A stretch of 64,000 nt of DNA from Marinomonas lutimaris (GTDB taxonomy: Bacteria; Pseudomonadota; Gammaproteobacteria; Pseudomonadales; Marinomonadaceae), in the NCBI RefSeq assembly GCF_019426345.1, contig NZ_JAHLLW010000005.1, positions 124,001 to 188,000 on the forward strand. Direction: 5' to 3'. The number at the start of each line of letters is the position of its first letter. Within the stretch, counting starts at the first letter, position 1. Made by a program: the position numbers and the translations under genes. Under the pieces are notes generated by a model that saw nothing but the letters and a program-made list of their open reading frames with translations, had not been told where the DNA came from and searched no databases. Positions 17,602-26,785 of this stretch are shown one piece after another.

Positions 17602-18081
17602 TTACTGAGTCGTTTCAGCTTGTTGTTTTTGTAGGCTTTCAATATAAAGCGCATCAAAATTGATTGGAGCAAGCATAATCGCTGGGAAGCTGCCTTTTAC
17701 TACAATCGCATCGATGTTTTCACGAGCGTAAGGGAAGATTGTTGCAGGGCAGAACGCACCCAAAGCATGGTGTAGTTGTTGGTCATCAAGACCAGAAATA
17801 ACAAACAAACCGCCTTGTTGAACTTGAACTAAATAGCCTGTATTGCCATTGTTCTTAACCGTTACGGTTATTTCCAAAACAACTTCGTATACGTTTTCAC
17901 CCACTTGGCGGCTCTTAGTATTTAGCTCTAAGCCAACTTCTGGTTTCCATTCTTCTTGGAAAATCATTGGTGAACGTGGCGATTCAAAAGAAATATCTTT
18001 CAAAAATACACGTTGCATGGAAAGTTGTGGTGTCTGCGCTTCTTGTGCTTGTGCTTCTGGTGTTTCAGCTGTATCGGACAT
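17602..18081 (-). CDS. secB: Protein-export chaperone SecB
   Basis: 159 residues, full family length. It holds precursor proteins unfolded and delivers them to SecA. The family segments FLKDISFESPRSPMIFQEEWKPEV, GGLFVISGL, LGAFCPATIFPYARE and FPAIMLAPINFDALY are present (quoted in short pieces). AAGGAAC lies 6 bases before the ATG. It follows grxC and yibN on the same strand, the order found in E. coli. Confidence 0.97.
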   Translation of the reverse strand: MSDTAETPEAQAQEAQTPQLSMQRVFLKDISFESPRSPMIFQEEWKPEVGLELNTKSRQVGENVYEVVLEITVTVKNNGNTGYLVQVQQGGLFVISGLDDQQLHHALGAFCPATIFPYARENIDAIVVKGSFPAIMLAPINFDALYIESLQKQQAETTQ

Positions 18082-18161
18082 CTTGGTTCCTTTTTTTAAT
18101 AATTTATAAAAGTGATGAATGCATCGCTCATTTATGCCGTGCGGTTATTGGGTGCCGATCT

Positions 18162-18413
18162 TTATGCAAGTAAGGCATCCAATTTTTGTTCGCGTTCAAG
18201 GGCGTAAAGATCGTCGCATCCACCAACATGTTGTTCACCAATCCAAATTTGTGGAACGGTGTGGCGGCCACTTTTCTCCATCATTTCTTGTCGTAATTCA
18301 CGTTCTCCGTCTACACGGATTTCATTAAAGGCAACATTTTTTGCCGTTAACAATTGTTTTGCTCTAACGCAAAACGGACAGTAATCGCTCGAATAGATAG
18401 TGACAGTAGCCAT
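18162..18413 (-). CDS. grxC: Glutaredoxin 3
   Basis: 83 residues from the ATG at 18411-18413; the frame extends upstream into yibN but only this start gives a normal glutaredoxin. The active site CPFC is at residues 11-14, with TVPQIWIGEQHVGG as the cis-Pro and glutathione-binding region. It reduces protein disulfides using glutathione. It starts 10 bases after yibN and precedes secB. Confidence 0.95.
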   Translation of the reverse strand: MATVTIYSSDYCPFCVRAKQLLTAKNVAFNEIRVDGERELRQEMMEKSGRHTVPQIWIGEQHVGGCDDLYALEREQKLDALLA

Positions 18414-18423
18414 AATTTTTCTC

Positions 18424-18843
18424 TTATCCTTTAACCAGTGGCAGGTTAGATGATTGCCATTCTGCAATGCCACCTTGAAGTTTGTAAACTTTACCAAAGC
18501 CAGCTTTTTTAAGGTCTTTCGCGCTTGCGCCAGACGTTACACCAGATTTGCAAACTATGATAATTGGGGCGTCTTTGTGTTTCTCAAGGCGGTTCATGCT
18601 GTCTTTCATCTTAGTCGCAGGAATATTCAGTGCGCCTGTAATGTGGCCCGTGCTGAATTCTTTCTCTGGACGGATATCGACAACAACCGCATCTTCGCTG
18701 TTCATTAGGTTAGTCGCAGCTGAAGGTGTAAGCCCTTGTGCGCCGCCTTTGCTTTCAACGAAAAGTAGTGTGGCAAGAATCGCTAAAAATACAGCGACCA
18801 TTTCCCAGTGGTTGATAGAAAATTCAATAAGTTGGTTCATCAT
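18424..18843 (-). CDS. yibN: Membrane-anchored rhodanese-like protein (YibN)
   Basis: About 139 residues. A single N-terminal membrane span (about 10-28) is followed by a rhodanese domain with active-site loop CKSGVTSG (Cys near residue 97). A -10 hexamer at 18874-18879 would start transcription near 18866. That excludes the ATG at 18882, so I use 18843; the next codon (18840) is also ATG. It heads the yibN-grxC-secB operon. It is likely a sulfurtransferase or sulfide carrier at the inner membrane; its partner is unknown. Confidence 0.85.
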   Translation of the reverse strand: MMNQLIEFSINHWEMVAVFLAILATLLFVESKGGAQGLTPSAATNLMNSEDAVVVDIRPEKEFSTGHITGALNIPATKMKDSMNRLEKHKDAPIIIVCKSGVTSGASAKDLKKAGFGKVYKLQGGIAEWQSSNLPLVKG

Positions 18844-18873
18844 AATCGTAAGGCCCATATTTAAACTGCCAGC

Positions 18874-18879
18874 ATTATA
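18874..18879 (-). promoter_or_regulatory. -10 element of yibN-grxC-secB
   Basis: Exact TATAAT on the minus strand. No strong -35 is seen at 17 bases. Confidence 0.4.
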
Positions 18880-18961
18880 CACGGCCAGCCGAATCGGTAC
18901 ATACTACAAGCGCTAGGTGACAAATATATGATGCTCGGAAGACCAGATTAGTCCGAAAAAA

Positions 18962-18982
18962 AACGAGCCACTTGGGCTCGTT
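18962..18982 (-). terminator. Terminator after the DUF1338 gene
   Basis: AACGAGCC-ACTT-GGGCTCGTT; on the minus strand it is followed by eight Ts. It lies just after the DUF1338 stop. Confidence 0.9.
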
Positions 18983-19006
18983 CTATTATTTCGATTTATT
19001 TACTCT

Positions 19007-19810
19007 TCATTTAGCGCTGGTTGAATCAAAGATCTTATCTGCGTTGCCTTCGATGAAACTATCGAACAGCACACCGTCTGGCATGGTGTGGCGACGAGCA
19101 AATTCATAAAAGCAGCTTGGAATGGTTTTTTGTTTACCATCGGCAAAGGTGAAGTCGACTTTGTCGGCCATAGTGGAAGACTGCTCCAAGAAAGACTCAG
19201 GCGAACCTTTTACTAAACCACCAATAAGGTTTAATGCGTAACCTTCGTTTTGCAGCATTGTGTTCACTTCTTCAATGGTTGGGAATTTCTTCAAGTGATT
19301 GATGCTGACTGTGAAGTGGTTAGCTTGCAGCCCCATGGTCGATAACCAAGCGGCATATTCGCTGTGCTCTGCTAAAGCAAGATATTCAGCTTCCGTTGGT
19401 GTTTCCCATAATTTACCTGCCCAAAAAATAGCTGGTGTTTGCACAGCATCAGCTGGAATTTGCGCAATGAACTTGCCGATGATGTCCTGGCAGTTCGCAG
19501 GCAGTTCTTCTACCAACAGTTCAGACAAAAAGATCTTTGGTGAATCTACATCTGTTTGGTGTTTGTAGCAGCGAGCTTTAAGGTGTTTGCTTTCAAAACG
19601 GAATGCACCATAGGCTTTATAACCAATAGCTTCTAGTTGAGGTTCCAGTTTTTCTAACGAAATAGGCGAGTTATTAAAGGTACGAAAGGCCACATGATCA
19701 TTAAGTACATTTTCGCCATGGCTCTTAAATAATTGTTGAATGCGCTGGGCCTGTGGTGTGATGACTGTGTAGTGATCCCACAAGGATGTGAAAAAATCAT
19801 TTGGTGTCAT
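19007..19810 (-). CDS. DUF1338 2-oxoadipate dioxygenase/decarboxylase-like protein
   Basis: 267 residues. DUF1338 enzymes such as Pseudomonas putida HglS convert 2-oxoadipate to D-2-hydroxyglutarate with oxygen and Fe(II), the last unusual step of lysine breakdown. Candidate metal ligands are seen in NDHVAFRTF (His about 38), NHFTVSINHL (His about 175) and CFYEFARR (Glu about 240). It is shorter than HglS (about 460 residues), matching the short DUF1338 subgroup, so activity is likely but unproven. It lies beside a LysR gene and a P6C-type dehydrogenase, supporting a role in the 2-aminoadipate pathway. Confidence 0.8.
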   Translation of the reverse strand: MTPNDFFTSLWDHYTVITPQAQRIQQLFKSHGENVLNDHVAFRTFNNSPISLEKLEPQLEAIGYKAYGAFRFESKHLKARCYKHQTDVDSPKIFLSELLVEELPANCQDIIGKFIAQIPADAVQTPAIFWAGKLWETPTEAEYLALAEHSEYAAWLSTMGLQANHFTVSINHLKKFPTIEEVNTMLQNEGYALNLIGGLVKGSPESFLEQSSTMADKVDFTFADGKQKTIPSCFYEFARRHTMPDGVLFDSFIEGNADKIFDSTSAK

Positions 19811-19906
19811 AAGGTTTCCTGCAGTGTGTTAGGTCGATTGAGTTACTTTAGTGCAGTAATTAGTCGAAACGCAAAAGGTAAAAATGCACGTTGTGATGCA
19901 TAAAAG

Positions 19907-20776
19907 TTATGCGAGTCTCATTTCTGGCGGATTCTTATTGACCAGTAATTGTTGCTTGGCAGTTAGAATGGTATTGATTAGATGAGCTGGAAAGCTGCGT
20001 TCTTTCTTATGAGCCAAACCCACCACGCGTTTTAATTTCACATCGTTCAATGGCCGCAAACACAGGTCGTTTCGGCCTCGTGAGGAGTGTTCTGGAATAA
20101 GTGAAATCCCTAATCCAGCAGCAACCAAATCTAATGCGTACTCTTCAGTTTTTACTTGAGCGCGAACGTCTGTGGTGAGTTCTTGTTTTTGCATTAAGTA
20201 GTTCCAAGATTCCAAAATGTCGCATGGCGTTCGGGAAATAAAGGGTTGCTTGTCAATTTGTTTAATTGATAACGAAGGAAAATCTGCCAACCAATGATCT
20301 AATGGCATGGCGATCACATAGTCATCTTCCCAAAGGGGATAAAACACGTCTTCTTCACCGGTGTAACGATGACAAGTAAAACGCAAATCGGCACTTTCTG
20401 ATTCATCGACGAGTTTTAAAGTAAGCCCATGAACTTCATCGAGCATGGTTTTGATCACTTGACTGATTAACGCGCCAGACAAAAAGGGCGTTAATGAGAT
20501 AGATAGAGCAAGCGGTGCGGGTGTGTCGGTAAATAAGCTGCGCATCGCGCTAAGGTCACTGACCATTTTGCAAGCATGGGGATAAAGTTGTGAACCGCTA
20601 TCAGTTGGTGATACGCCTTTTGAATGGCGAACAAAGAGTTTTGTGCCTAGGTCATCTTCTAATTGCGCGACTGTTGTCGATATGGAAGGTTGCGCTACAA
20701 AGCAACGTTTAGCGGCGGCGCTTAGACTGCGTTCTTCGTAAACGGCAATAAAGTAACGTAATGATCGGATGTCCAT
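19907..20776 (-). CDS. LysR-family regulator, divergent from the aldehyde dehydrogenase
   Basis: 289 residues with an N-terminal LysR helix-turn-helix (RSLSAAAKRCFVAQPSIST, about 15-35) and an effector domain. It is transcribed away from the ALDH7-type gene with 193 bases between, the classic LysR layout, so it probably controls that gene and perhaps the DUF1338 gene downstream on its own strand. Two ATAGGT-type repeats lie in the shared region. The likely inducer is a lysine-pathway intermediate, by inference. Confidence 0.85.
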   Translation of the reverse strand: MDIRSLRYFIAVYEERSLSAAAKRCFVAQPSISTTVAQLEDDLGTKLFVRHSKGVSPTDSGSQLYPHACKMVSDLSAMRSLFTDTPAPLALSISLTPFLSGALISQVIKTMLDEVHGLTLKLVDESESADLRFTCHRYTGEEDVFYPLWEDDYVIAMPLDHWLADFPSLSIKQIDKQPFISRTPCDILESWNYLMQKQELTTDVRAQVKTEEYALDLVAAGLGISLIPEHSSRGRNDLCLRPLNDVKLKRVVGLAHKKERSFPAHLINTILTAKQQLLVNKNPPEMRLA

Positions 20777-20837
20777 CTGTATGCTCTTTCTATAAGTCGG
20801 CTTTTGTGAAGATTGATTTTATGTTCCTTTCTAATAT

Positions 20838-20866
20838 ACCTATAGGTGGATTATCTAGCTATAGGT
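20838..20866. promoter_or_regulatory. Repeated CTATAGGT motif, probable LysR binding sites
   Basis: ACCTATAGGT (20838-20847) is a perfect palindrome. CTATAGGT recurs at 20859-20866, about two helical turns away. The position between divergent LysR and ALDH genes suits a LysR regulatory and activation site pair. Confidence 0.5.
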
Positions 20867-20969
20867 AAAAACTAGACCACTAGCAGGAAAACGGTATTTC
20901 TCATTCTAGTCTGAGCTAGTTATGGTGGTGGAAGTTAAATTTATACATACATAAATCTTAGAGGTTCAT

Positions 20970-22514
20970 ATGTCACTTACTTGCTTAGAAACATTGGGTA
21001 TAAATACCCTGAAACAAGGCGATACGTTTTACAGCGTATTAACAGGCAACACAGTTGCTTTGGGCGAAGGCAGTACTTTTTCAGCTCACAGCCCAATTGA
21101 TGGTGCGACACTGTCTACGTTTAACAATGCGACACCTTCGCAGCTAGACAAAGTAAATGCCGAACTAAAAGATGCATTTAAAGTATTGCGTACTATTCCT
21201 GCGCCACGTCGCGGTGAATTGGTTCGTCGTATTGGTGATGAAGCGCGCAAGTACAAAAATGAGTTGGCGCAAGTGATTTCTTTGGAAGCCGGTAAAATTG
21301 TTCCTGAAGCTTTGGGTGAAGTACAAGAATGGATCGACGTATGTGATTTCGCGGTAGGTCAATCTCGTATGTTGCATGGTTTGTCTATCGTGTCTGAGCG
21401 TCCTGGACATCGTATGATGGAGCAATGGCATCCACTAGGTCCTGTTGCTGTCATCACAGCATTTAACTTTCCTATGGCGGTTTGGGCTTGGAATGCCATG
21501 CTGGGTCTTGTTTGTGGAGATCCAATCCTACTAAAACCTTCTGAAAAAGCGCCGTTGTGTGCCTTGGCTATGTACCAAATCGCACAAAACGTTATTGCCG
21601 ATATGCCTGATATTCCTAAAGCAGCTGTGTCTGTAATGATTGGTGACCGCGATCTTGGTGAAGCGATTGCGGCAAGCGAGACTTTCCCACTTGTTTCTGC
21701 AACAGGTTCTACTGTAATGGGTCGTGCTGTTGCGAAAACAGTTGCAGGTCGTTTAGGTCGTTCTTTGTTAGAGCTTGGCGGTAATAACGCGATGATTGTC
21801 TCTGACACGGCGGATTTGGACCTTGCACTACGTGCCATTGTTTTCTCTGCGGCAGGTACGGCGGGTCAGCGTTGTACAACATTACGTCGTTTGATTACTC
21901 ATGAATCTATTGTTGATGGTTTGGTTGAGCGTTTAGCGAAATCTTACGGTTCGCTTCGCGTTGGTAGCCCAATCGTTGAAGGTAATTTGGTTGGTCCACT
22001 AATCGACGAAGGCAGCTTCAACCGTATGCAAGCGGCTCTAGATACTGCGAAAAAACAAGGTGGCGAAATTATCTGCGGTGGCGAACGTGTCACTGAAGGC
22101 GTTCCAGCTGGTGGTTTCTACGTTCGTCCTGCGATTGTTCGTATTGCTCACGATGCGCCAATCGTTCATGAAGAAACTTTTGCGCCTATCATGTATGTTT
22201 TGACTTACAAAACGTTTGAAGAAGCGATTGAAATTCAAAACGAAGTGCCACAAGGTTTGTCTTCTGCTGTTTTCACAGAAAGCATGCGTGAAGCCGAGAT
22301 GTTTATGTCTCCAGCAGGTTCTGACTGTGGTATTGCCAACGTTAATATTGGTACGTCTGGTGCTGAGATTGGCGGCGCGTTTGGTGGCGAGAAAGAAACG
22401 GGTGGCGGTCGTGAGTCTGGTTCTGATGCGTGGAGAAACTACATGCGTCGTACTACAAATACGGTGAACTACGGTGGTGATTTGCCGCTTGCACAAGGTA
22501 TCGTATTTGAGTAA
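20970..22514 (+). CDS. amaB: ALDH7-type aldehyde dehydrogenase (2-aminoadipate semialdehyde / P6C dehydrogenase)
   Basis: 514 residues. The ALDH7 (antiquitin) signature is strong: WIDVCDFAVGQSRMLHGL, RPGHRMMEQWHPLG and AFNFPMAVWAWN around residues 125-175. The general base Glu lies in LLELGGNNAMIV, and the catalytic Cys in GTAGQRCTTLRRL near residue 305. It should oxidise 2-aminoadipate 6-semialdehyde (in equilibrium with piperideine-6-carboxylate) to 2-aminoadipate with NAD+. With the DUF1338 enzyme and an FAD amine oxidase it forms part of a lysine or pipecolate pathway. A transaminase to give 2-oxoadipate is not in the window. Confidence 0.88.
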   Translation: MSLTCLETLGINTLKQGDTFYSVLTGNTVALGEGSTFSAHSPIDGATLSTFNNATPSQLDKVNAELKDAFKVLRTIPAPRRGELVRRIGDEARKYKNELAQVISLEAGKIVPEALGEVQEWIDVCDFAVGQSRMLHGLSIVSERPGHRMMEQWHPLGPVAVITAFNFPMAVWAWNAMLGLVCGDPILLKPSEKAPLCALAMYQIAQNVIADMPDIPKAAVSVMIGDRDLGEAIAASETFPLVSATGSTVMGRAVAKTVAGRLGRSLLELGGNNAMIVSDTADLDLALRAIVFSAAGTAGQRCTTLRRLITHESIVDGLVERLAKSYGSLRVGSPIVEGNLVGPLIDEGSFNRMQAALDTAKKQGGEIICGGERVTEGVPAGGFYVRPAIVRIAHDAPIVHEETFAPIMYVLTYKTFEEAIEIQNEVPQGLSSAVFTESMREAEMFMSPAGSDCGIANVNIGTSGAEIGGAFGGEKETGGGRESGSDAWRNYMRRTTNTVNYGGDLPLAQGIVFE

Positions 22515-22563
22515 CCGCACTCAAGCGCTCGCTTTATAGAGCAAACGCGTTTAATTAAGAAGT

Positions 22564-22588
22564 AACAGGCGAGATTTTCTCGCCTGTT
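22564..22588 (+). terminator. Hairpin between amaB and the FAD oxidase gene
   Basis: AACAGGCGAG-ATTTT-CTCGCCTGTT followed by TAGTTTTG. The stem is strong and the T run short. It lies only 46 bases before the next gene, so it may reduce rather than stop read-through. Confidence 0.7.
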
Positions 22589-22634
22589 TAGTTTTGATTA
22601 TAGGTTTTGACCAGTGTCCTGATGAGGCTGTCTT

Positions 22635-23906
22635 ATGTCTGATAAAATCTGCAATTCTTTATGGCGTGCAAGTTCTCCTGATGCGCCAGTATTAGTGCCT
22701 TTAGAAGGGCGTGTTGATGTTGAAGTTGTTATCGTTGGCGCGGGTTTTACAGGCCTTTCTGCAGCGTTGCATCTAGCTAAATTTGGTATTTCTGTTGCCG
22801 TAGTTGAAGCGCAAGAAGTTGGCTTTGGTGGATCAGGGCGTAATGTTGGTTTGGCGAATGCAGGTGTTTGGCTGGAACCGGATCAGCTGGATAAAACCAT
22901 CGGGGCTGAAGCGGGCAGTGTCATGTATAAGGCTTTGGCGGCAGCACCAGATTTCGTATATGGCTTGATTCAAGAATACGATATTCAGTGCGAGCCAGTT
23001 CGTAATGGGACCTTACACGCAGGTGTGGGTAAAACGGGTTTGGCTCAATTACAGCGCCGTTATGAGCAAATGAAGAAACGCGGTGCGCCAGTTCAGTTGC
23101 TTGATGCGGCAGAAGCACAAGCTCGAATTGGTTCCAGTAAATTTAACTCTGCGTTGTTTGATCCAAGAGCCGGCACTATTCAGCCTTTGGCGTATGCTCG
23201 AGGCTTAGCCCATGCTGCGCTAAAAGAAGGCGCTAAGCTTTTTGATCAGTCTCCAGTAAGCAAAATAGAACCTGCCGAAAATGGCTGGGTTTTGCATACA
23301 GAAAAGGGTCAGGTACATGCTGAAAAAGTCATTTTGGCGACCAACGCGTACAGTGAATTTGGTGTAAAAGAACAAGCACGTAAGTTTGTGCCAATCTTTT
23401 ATTCACAATTGGCGACCAAGCCGTTAAGTGATACGCAATTAGCCAGCGTCTTACCAAACAAAGAAGGCGTTTGGGATACTTGTACCGTGATGAGCTCTTT
23501 CCGCTTGGATAAACAAGGCCGCTTAGTGTTTGGTGGTATGGGCGGCGAGGGTAGCGTGTTGTCGAACTGGGCAACTCAGCGTGTCACCGAATTATTTCCT
23601 ATCTTAAGTAAGGCGGAATGGGATTATTGCTGGACGGGTAAAATTGCCTATAGTGAAGACCATTTGCCTCATTGTCAGCAGTTACAAAAAGGCTTGTTTA
23701 GTGTGGCTGGTTACAGTGGTCGAGGTATTGGGCCAGGAACTGTGGTCGGTGCTGAGTTGGCTGAATGGATTTCGGGTCGAAGAGAAAGCCTATCGATTCC
23801 AACGACAGTGCTTAGAGATATTTCGTTTCGGGAATTGAAGCGTTTGTTTTATGAGGTTGGTGCCCATACTTATCATCTTGGTCAGCAGTCGCACGCTTTG
23901 GATTAG
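22635..23906 (+). CDS. amaA: FAD-dependent amine oxidoreductase (L-pipecolate oxidase type)
   Basis: 423 residues. It is a DAO-type flavoprotein: the FAD motif VIVGAGFTGLSAALHLA is near residue 31, with GGSGRNVGLANAGVW near residue 65 and a C-terminal YSGRGIGPGTVVG motif near residue 360. In Pseudomonas putida AmaA oxidises L-pipecolate to P6C, the substrate of AmaB, and the two genes adjoin as here. Other DAO-type substrates remain possible, so the symbol is given by context and resemblance. It begins 120 bases after amaB. Confidence 0.75.
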   Translation: MSDKICNSLWRASSPDAPVLVPLEGRVDVEVVIVGAGFTGLSAALHLAKFGISVAVVEAQEVGFGGSGRNVGLANAGVWLEPDQLDKTIGAEAGSVMYKALAAAPDFVYGLIQEYDIQCEPVRNGTLHAGVGKTGLAQLQRRYEQMKKRGAPVQLLDAAEAQARIGSSKFNSALFDPRAGTIQPLAYARGLAHAALKEGAKLFDQSPVSKIEPAENGWVLHTEKGQVHAEKVILATNAYSEFGVKEQARKFVPIFYSQLATKPLSDTQLASVLPNKEGVWDTCTVMSSFRLDKQGRLVFGGMGGEGSVLSNWATQRVTELFPILSKAEWDYCWTGKIAYSEDHLPHCQQLQKGLFSVAGYSGRGIGPGTVVGAELAEWISGRRESLSIPTTVLRDISFRELKRLFYEVGAHTYHLGQQSHALD

Positions 23907-24108
23907 AATGATTACTGCGCTCGCCAATACTTTGTTAAAAACAGACTCGAAATGCTCATTTATAACCTATAAACTCCGCTTTATCGTCTGTTTTTGCCTC
24001 GTCTTGGCTTCGCTCGCTACATCATTTGTCTTTGCTTCGTTCGCTACATGGTAAATGTTTCGGTTAGTTTGGCAGTAAAGTAAGTTTGCTGCGATTAATC
24101 ACCTTGTT

Positions 24109-24136
24109 AAAACGCATCTTTATGGTGCGTTTTTTA
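24109..24136 (+). terminator. Terminator after the FAD oxidoreductase gene
   Basis: AAAACGCA with TGCGTTTT and a further T-rich tail, 9-base loop. Confidence 0.75.
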
Positions 24137-24212
24137 TTTTACTGGTTGGGAATAAGCGAGATATAGGATACAGTTATTGTCTTCCAGTTTTAGCTAATTG
24201 AGTAACGCCTAC

Positions 24213-25127
24213 ATGCGCCGTTATATCCCATCGTCAACCGCGTTGAAATGCTTTGAGGCTTCGGTCAGGCATTTAAGTTTTACTAAGGCTGCGGAAGAGC
24301 TGCATCTTACCCAAAGTGCTGTTAGTCGGCAGATTCGTAACCTTGAAGAGTTTTTGTCGCGAGATTTATTTATTCGTCTCAATAAGCGCTTGGTATTAAC
24401 AGGCACGGGCGCTGCTTATTACAAAGAAGTGGTTCCCTTACTGGATGGCATGGAAAACGCCTGTTTACGCATGCTGCATCGAGAAGATGAAAAAACCACG
24501 CTAACGATTTCTGCATTGCCCACCTTGGCGTCCTATTGGTTGATGCCTCTGCTTGCTGAATTTCAAACTGCTCACCCGCAGTTTCAAATTAAAGTTCGTT
24601 CCTTAGATGATGCTGCAAAGATCGACCCTGAAAGCATCGATATTATTTTGCACTACGGTGGCGATCATTGGCCTCGTGCTATTTCTCATCAATTGATGAA
24701 AGAAAGCGTGGTTGCGGTTTGCTCACCGGAATTATTGGCTCGCATTGGCGACAAGTTATTTGATGCGTGGAACGTTGAAGATGTCACAGCATTTCCTTTT
24801 TTACATTTATCATCACGTATTAATGCATGGCCAGACTGGATGGTGGCACAAGGACTAGAAAGTGGTTCCTTTGCTGGTGCTTCTTTCGCGCATTTTCATA
24901 TGTTGCTCGAAGCGGCTAAAAACAGCATGGGCATTGCTATTATGCCGACCATATTGGCAGAACGCAGCTTGCAAAATAGCGAGCTGGTGGCGCCTTTCGG
25001 TAAAGCAGTTTCGACGCCTCATGAGTATCTTTTGTCTTATCCTGCCGACAAGGCAGATCTTGAACAGGTGGTGATTTTTCGAGATTGGTTATTGGCAAAG
25101 CGGAATGAGTTGTCAGCTTCCTATTAG
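24213..25127 (+). CDS. LysR-family regulator (GcvA-like)
   Basis: 304 residues from the ATG at 24213. A TTG at 24198 is in frame and possible; neither has a clear ribosome binding site. The helix-turn-helix is LSFTKAAEELHLTQSAVSRQ (about 20-40), closest in style to GcvA/AmpR-type LysR proteins. It has no divergent partner; upstream is the terminator of the amine oxidase gene. It may serve the same catabolic block, but the target cannot be told. Confidence 0.82.
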   Translation: MRRYIPSSTALKCFEASVRHLSFTKAAEELHLTQSAVSRQIRNLEEFLSRDLFIRLNKRLVLTGTGAAYYKEVVPLLDGMENACLRMLHREDEKTTLTISALPTLASYWLMPLLAEFQTAHPQFQIKVRSLDDAAKIDPESIDIILHYGGDHWPRAISHQLMKESVVAVCSPELLARIGDKLFDAWNVEDVTAFPFLHLSSRINAWPDWMVAQGLESGSFAGASFAHFHMLLEAAKNSMGIAIMPTILAERSLQNSELVAPFGKAVSTPHEYLLSYPADKADLEQVVIFRDWLLAKRNELSASY

Positions 25128-25248
25128 TGGTGAAACAGTCTTTATTAGTGAAATTAATAGTCTGAATAGGAACGCTAGTCTGTAACTAAATTACAAGCCT
25201 GTGATAGTATCGAGGCATAATCATGATCAATTTACGGGATAGATTAAC

Positions 25249-26778
25249 ATGAACAAAAAAACGACAGCCCTCTTTATCCTTGATGGATGGGGATACAGCG
25301 AAACTTCTAAATCCAACGCGATTAGTGCAGCAAACACGCCTAACTGGGACGCGCTTTGGAATAATCAGCCTCATACTTTAATTAAAACGTCTGGTCTTGC
25401 GGTGGGTTTACCCGAAGGCCAAATGGGTAATTCTGAAGTAGGTCACATGAATTTAGGTGCCGGTCGTGTGGTTTACCAAAACTTTACTCGTATCGGAAAA
25501 GCCATTGAAGACGGTTCTTTTTTTGAAAATGAAGCGCTTGTTAATGCGGTTGATAAAGCTGTCAGTGCTGGCAAAGCGGTTCATATTTTAGGTTTGTTGT
25601 CTGATGGTGGTGTTCATAGTCATCATGAGCAAATTATGGCGATGTGCGAATTAGCGGCAAAACGTGGCGCGAAAGCGATTTATGTTCACGGTTTTACGGA
25701 TGGTCGTGATACGCCGCCTCGTTCTGCTAAAACACCAACAGCTGAATTGGAAGCTAAGCTTGCTGAACTCGGTGTTGGTAAAATAGCTACCTTGACTGGT
25801 CGTTATTATGCGATGGACCGTGATAATCGTTGGGATCGTGTGCAAACAGCTTACGATGCCATCGTTCTAGGCAAGGGCCAGTTTCAAGCTGATACAGCCG
25901 AGGGCGCGATTCAAGCCGCTTATGATCGTGACGAAAATGACGAGTTTGTAAAAGCCACTATCGTTGGTGAGTCTGCACCAGTTCAAGATGGCGATGCGAT
26001 TATTTTTGCTAACTTCCGTCCTGATCGTGCGCGTCAATTAACTCGTGCTTTCACCGATGCTGACTTTGATGGTTTTAAACGCGCTGTTTATCCAAAACTT
26101 GCGTCTTTTGTTACCTTCACTGAATTTGCTTCCGATATTAAAGCCGATGTGGCGTTTCCTCCTATTGCTTTGACGAATACATTGGGTGAAGTGCTAGCCA
26201 AGCATGGTAAGAAACAACTACGTATTGCTGAAACTGAAAAATACGCTCACGTAACCTTTTTCTTTAATGGTGGTGAAGAAGCCTTGTTTGATGGCGAAGA
26301 GCGCGAGTTGATTCCTTCACCGAATGTGGCCACTTACGATTTGAAACCAGAAATGAGCGCGCCAGAAGTGACTGACAAGCTTGTTGAAGTGATCGAAGCG
26401 GGTAAATACGACACTATTATCTGTAACTTTGCCAACGGTGACATGGTTGGTCACAGCGGTATTTTCGAAGCGGCGGTTAAGGCGGTTGAAGCGGTTGATG
26501 CTTGTTTAGGTCGTATTATTGAAGCTTTGAAAGTGAATGGTGGCCAATGCTTGATTACTGCCGATCATGGCAACGTTGAGCAAATGTTAAGTGACGATGG
26601 TGCTCAGCCTTTAACGTCTCATACTATTGGACCTGTGCCTTTGGTTTTGTTCTCTCCAACTCAAGGTTTAGGCATTAAAGAAGGCGCATTGTGTGACCTT
26701 GCACCTACCTTGCTAGATATGATGGGAATGGACAAACCTGCTGAGATGACAGGTGTGAGCTTGCTGACGCGAGCATGA
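25249..26778 (+). CDS. gpmI: 2,3-bisphosphoglycerate-independent phosphoglycerate mutase
   Basis: 509 residues, full length. It interconverts 3- and 2-phosphoglycerate using two Mn2+ ions. [22 protein letters not shown] (phospho-Ser region near residue 62), [24 protein letters not shown] and [10 protein letters not shown] are all present. It starts a plus-strand run gpmI-envC-ctpA-yibQ, the gene order known from E. coli and many relatives. Confidence 0.98.
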   Translation: MNKKTTALFILDGWGYSETSKSNAISAANTPNWDALWNNQPHTLIKTSGLAVGLPEGQMGNSEVGHMNLGAGRVVYQNFTRIGKAIEDGSFFENEALVNAVDKAVSAGKAVHILGLLSDGGVHSHHEQIMAMCELAAKRGAKAIYVHGFTDGRDTPPRSAKTPTAELEAKLAELGVGKIATLTGRYYAMDRDNRWDRVQTAYDAIVLGKGQFQADTAEGAIQAAYDRDENDEFVKATIVGESAPVQDGDAIIFANFRPDRARQLTRAFTDADFDGFKRAVYPKLASFVTFTEFASDIKADVAFPPIALTNTLGEVLAKHGKKQLRIAETEKYAHVTFFFNGGEEALFDGEERELIPSPNVATYDLKPEMSAPEVTDKLVEVIEAGKYDTIICNFANGDMVGHSGIFEAAVKAVEAVDACLGRIIEALKVNGGQCLITADHGNVEQMLSDDGAQPLTSHTIGPVPLVLFSPTQGLGIKEGALCDLAPTLLDMMGMDKPAEMTGVSLLTRA

Positions 26779-26785
26779 GGCAAGA

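Noticed and set aside
18414..18497. Extended glutaredoxin start
   Set aside because: The extension lies within yibN and would add 28 residues foreign to the glutaredoxin family.
21359..21838. 159-codon minus-strand frame inside amaB
   Set aside because: Shadow of the same dehydrogenase, no start signal.
22038..22520. 160-codon minus-strand frame inside amaB
   Set aside because: Codon-shadow of the well-supported aldehyde dehydrogenase; sequence is Arg/Thr/Asn-rich as such shadows usually are.
23851..24054. Frame overlapping the end of the amine oxidase gene, with a protein-like repeat
   Set aside because: It starts inside the oxidase in another frame and lacks a ribosome binding site. The apparent repeat comes from two 16-base near copies at 24007 and 24034, too short and few to call an element.
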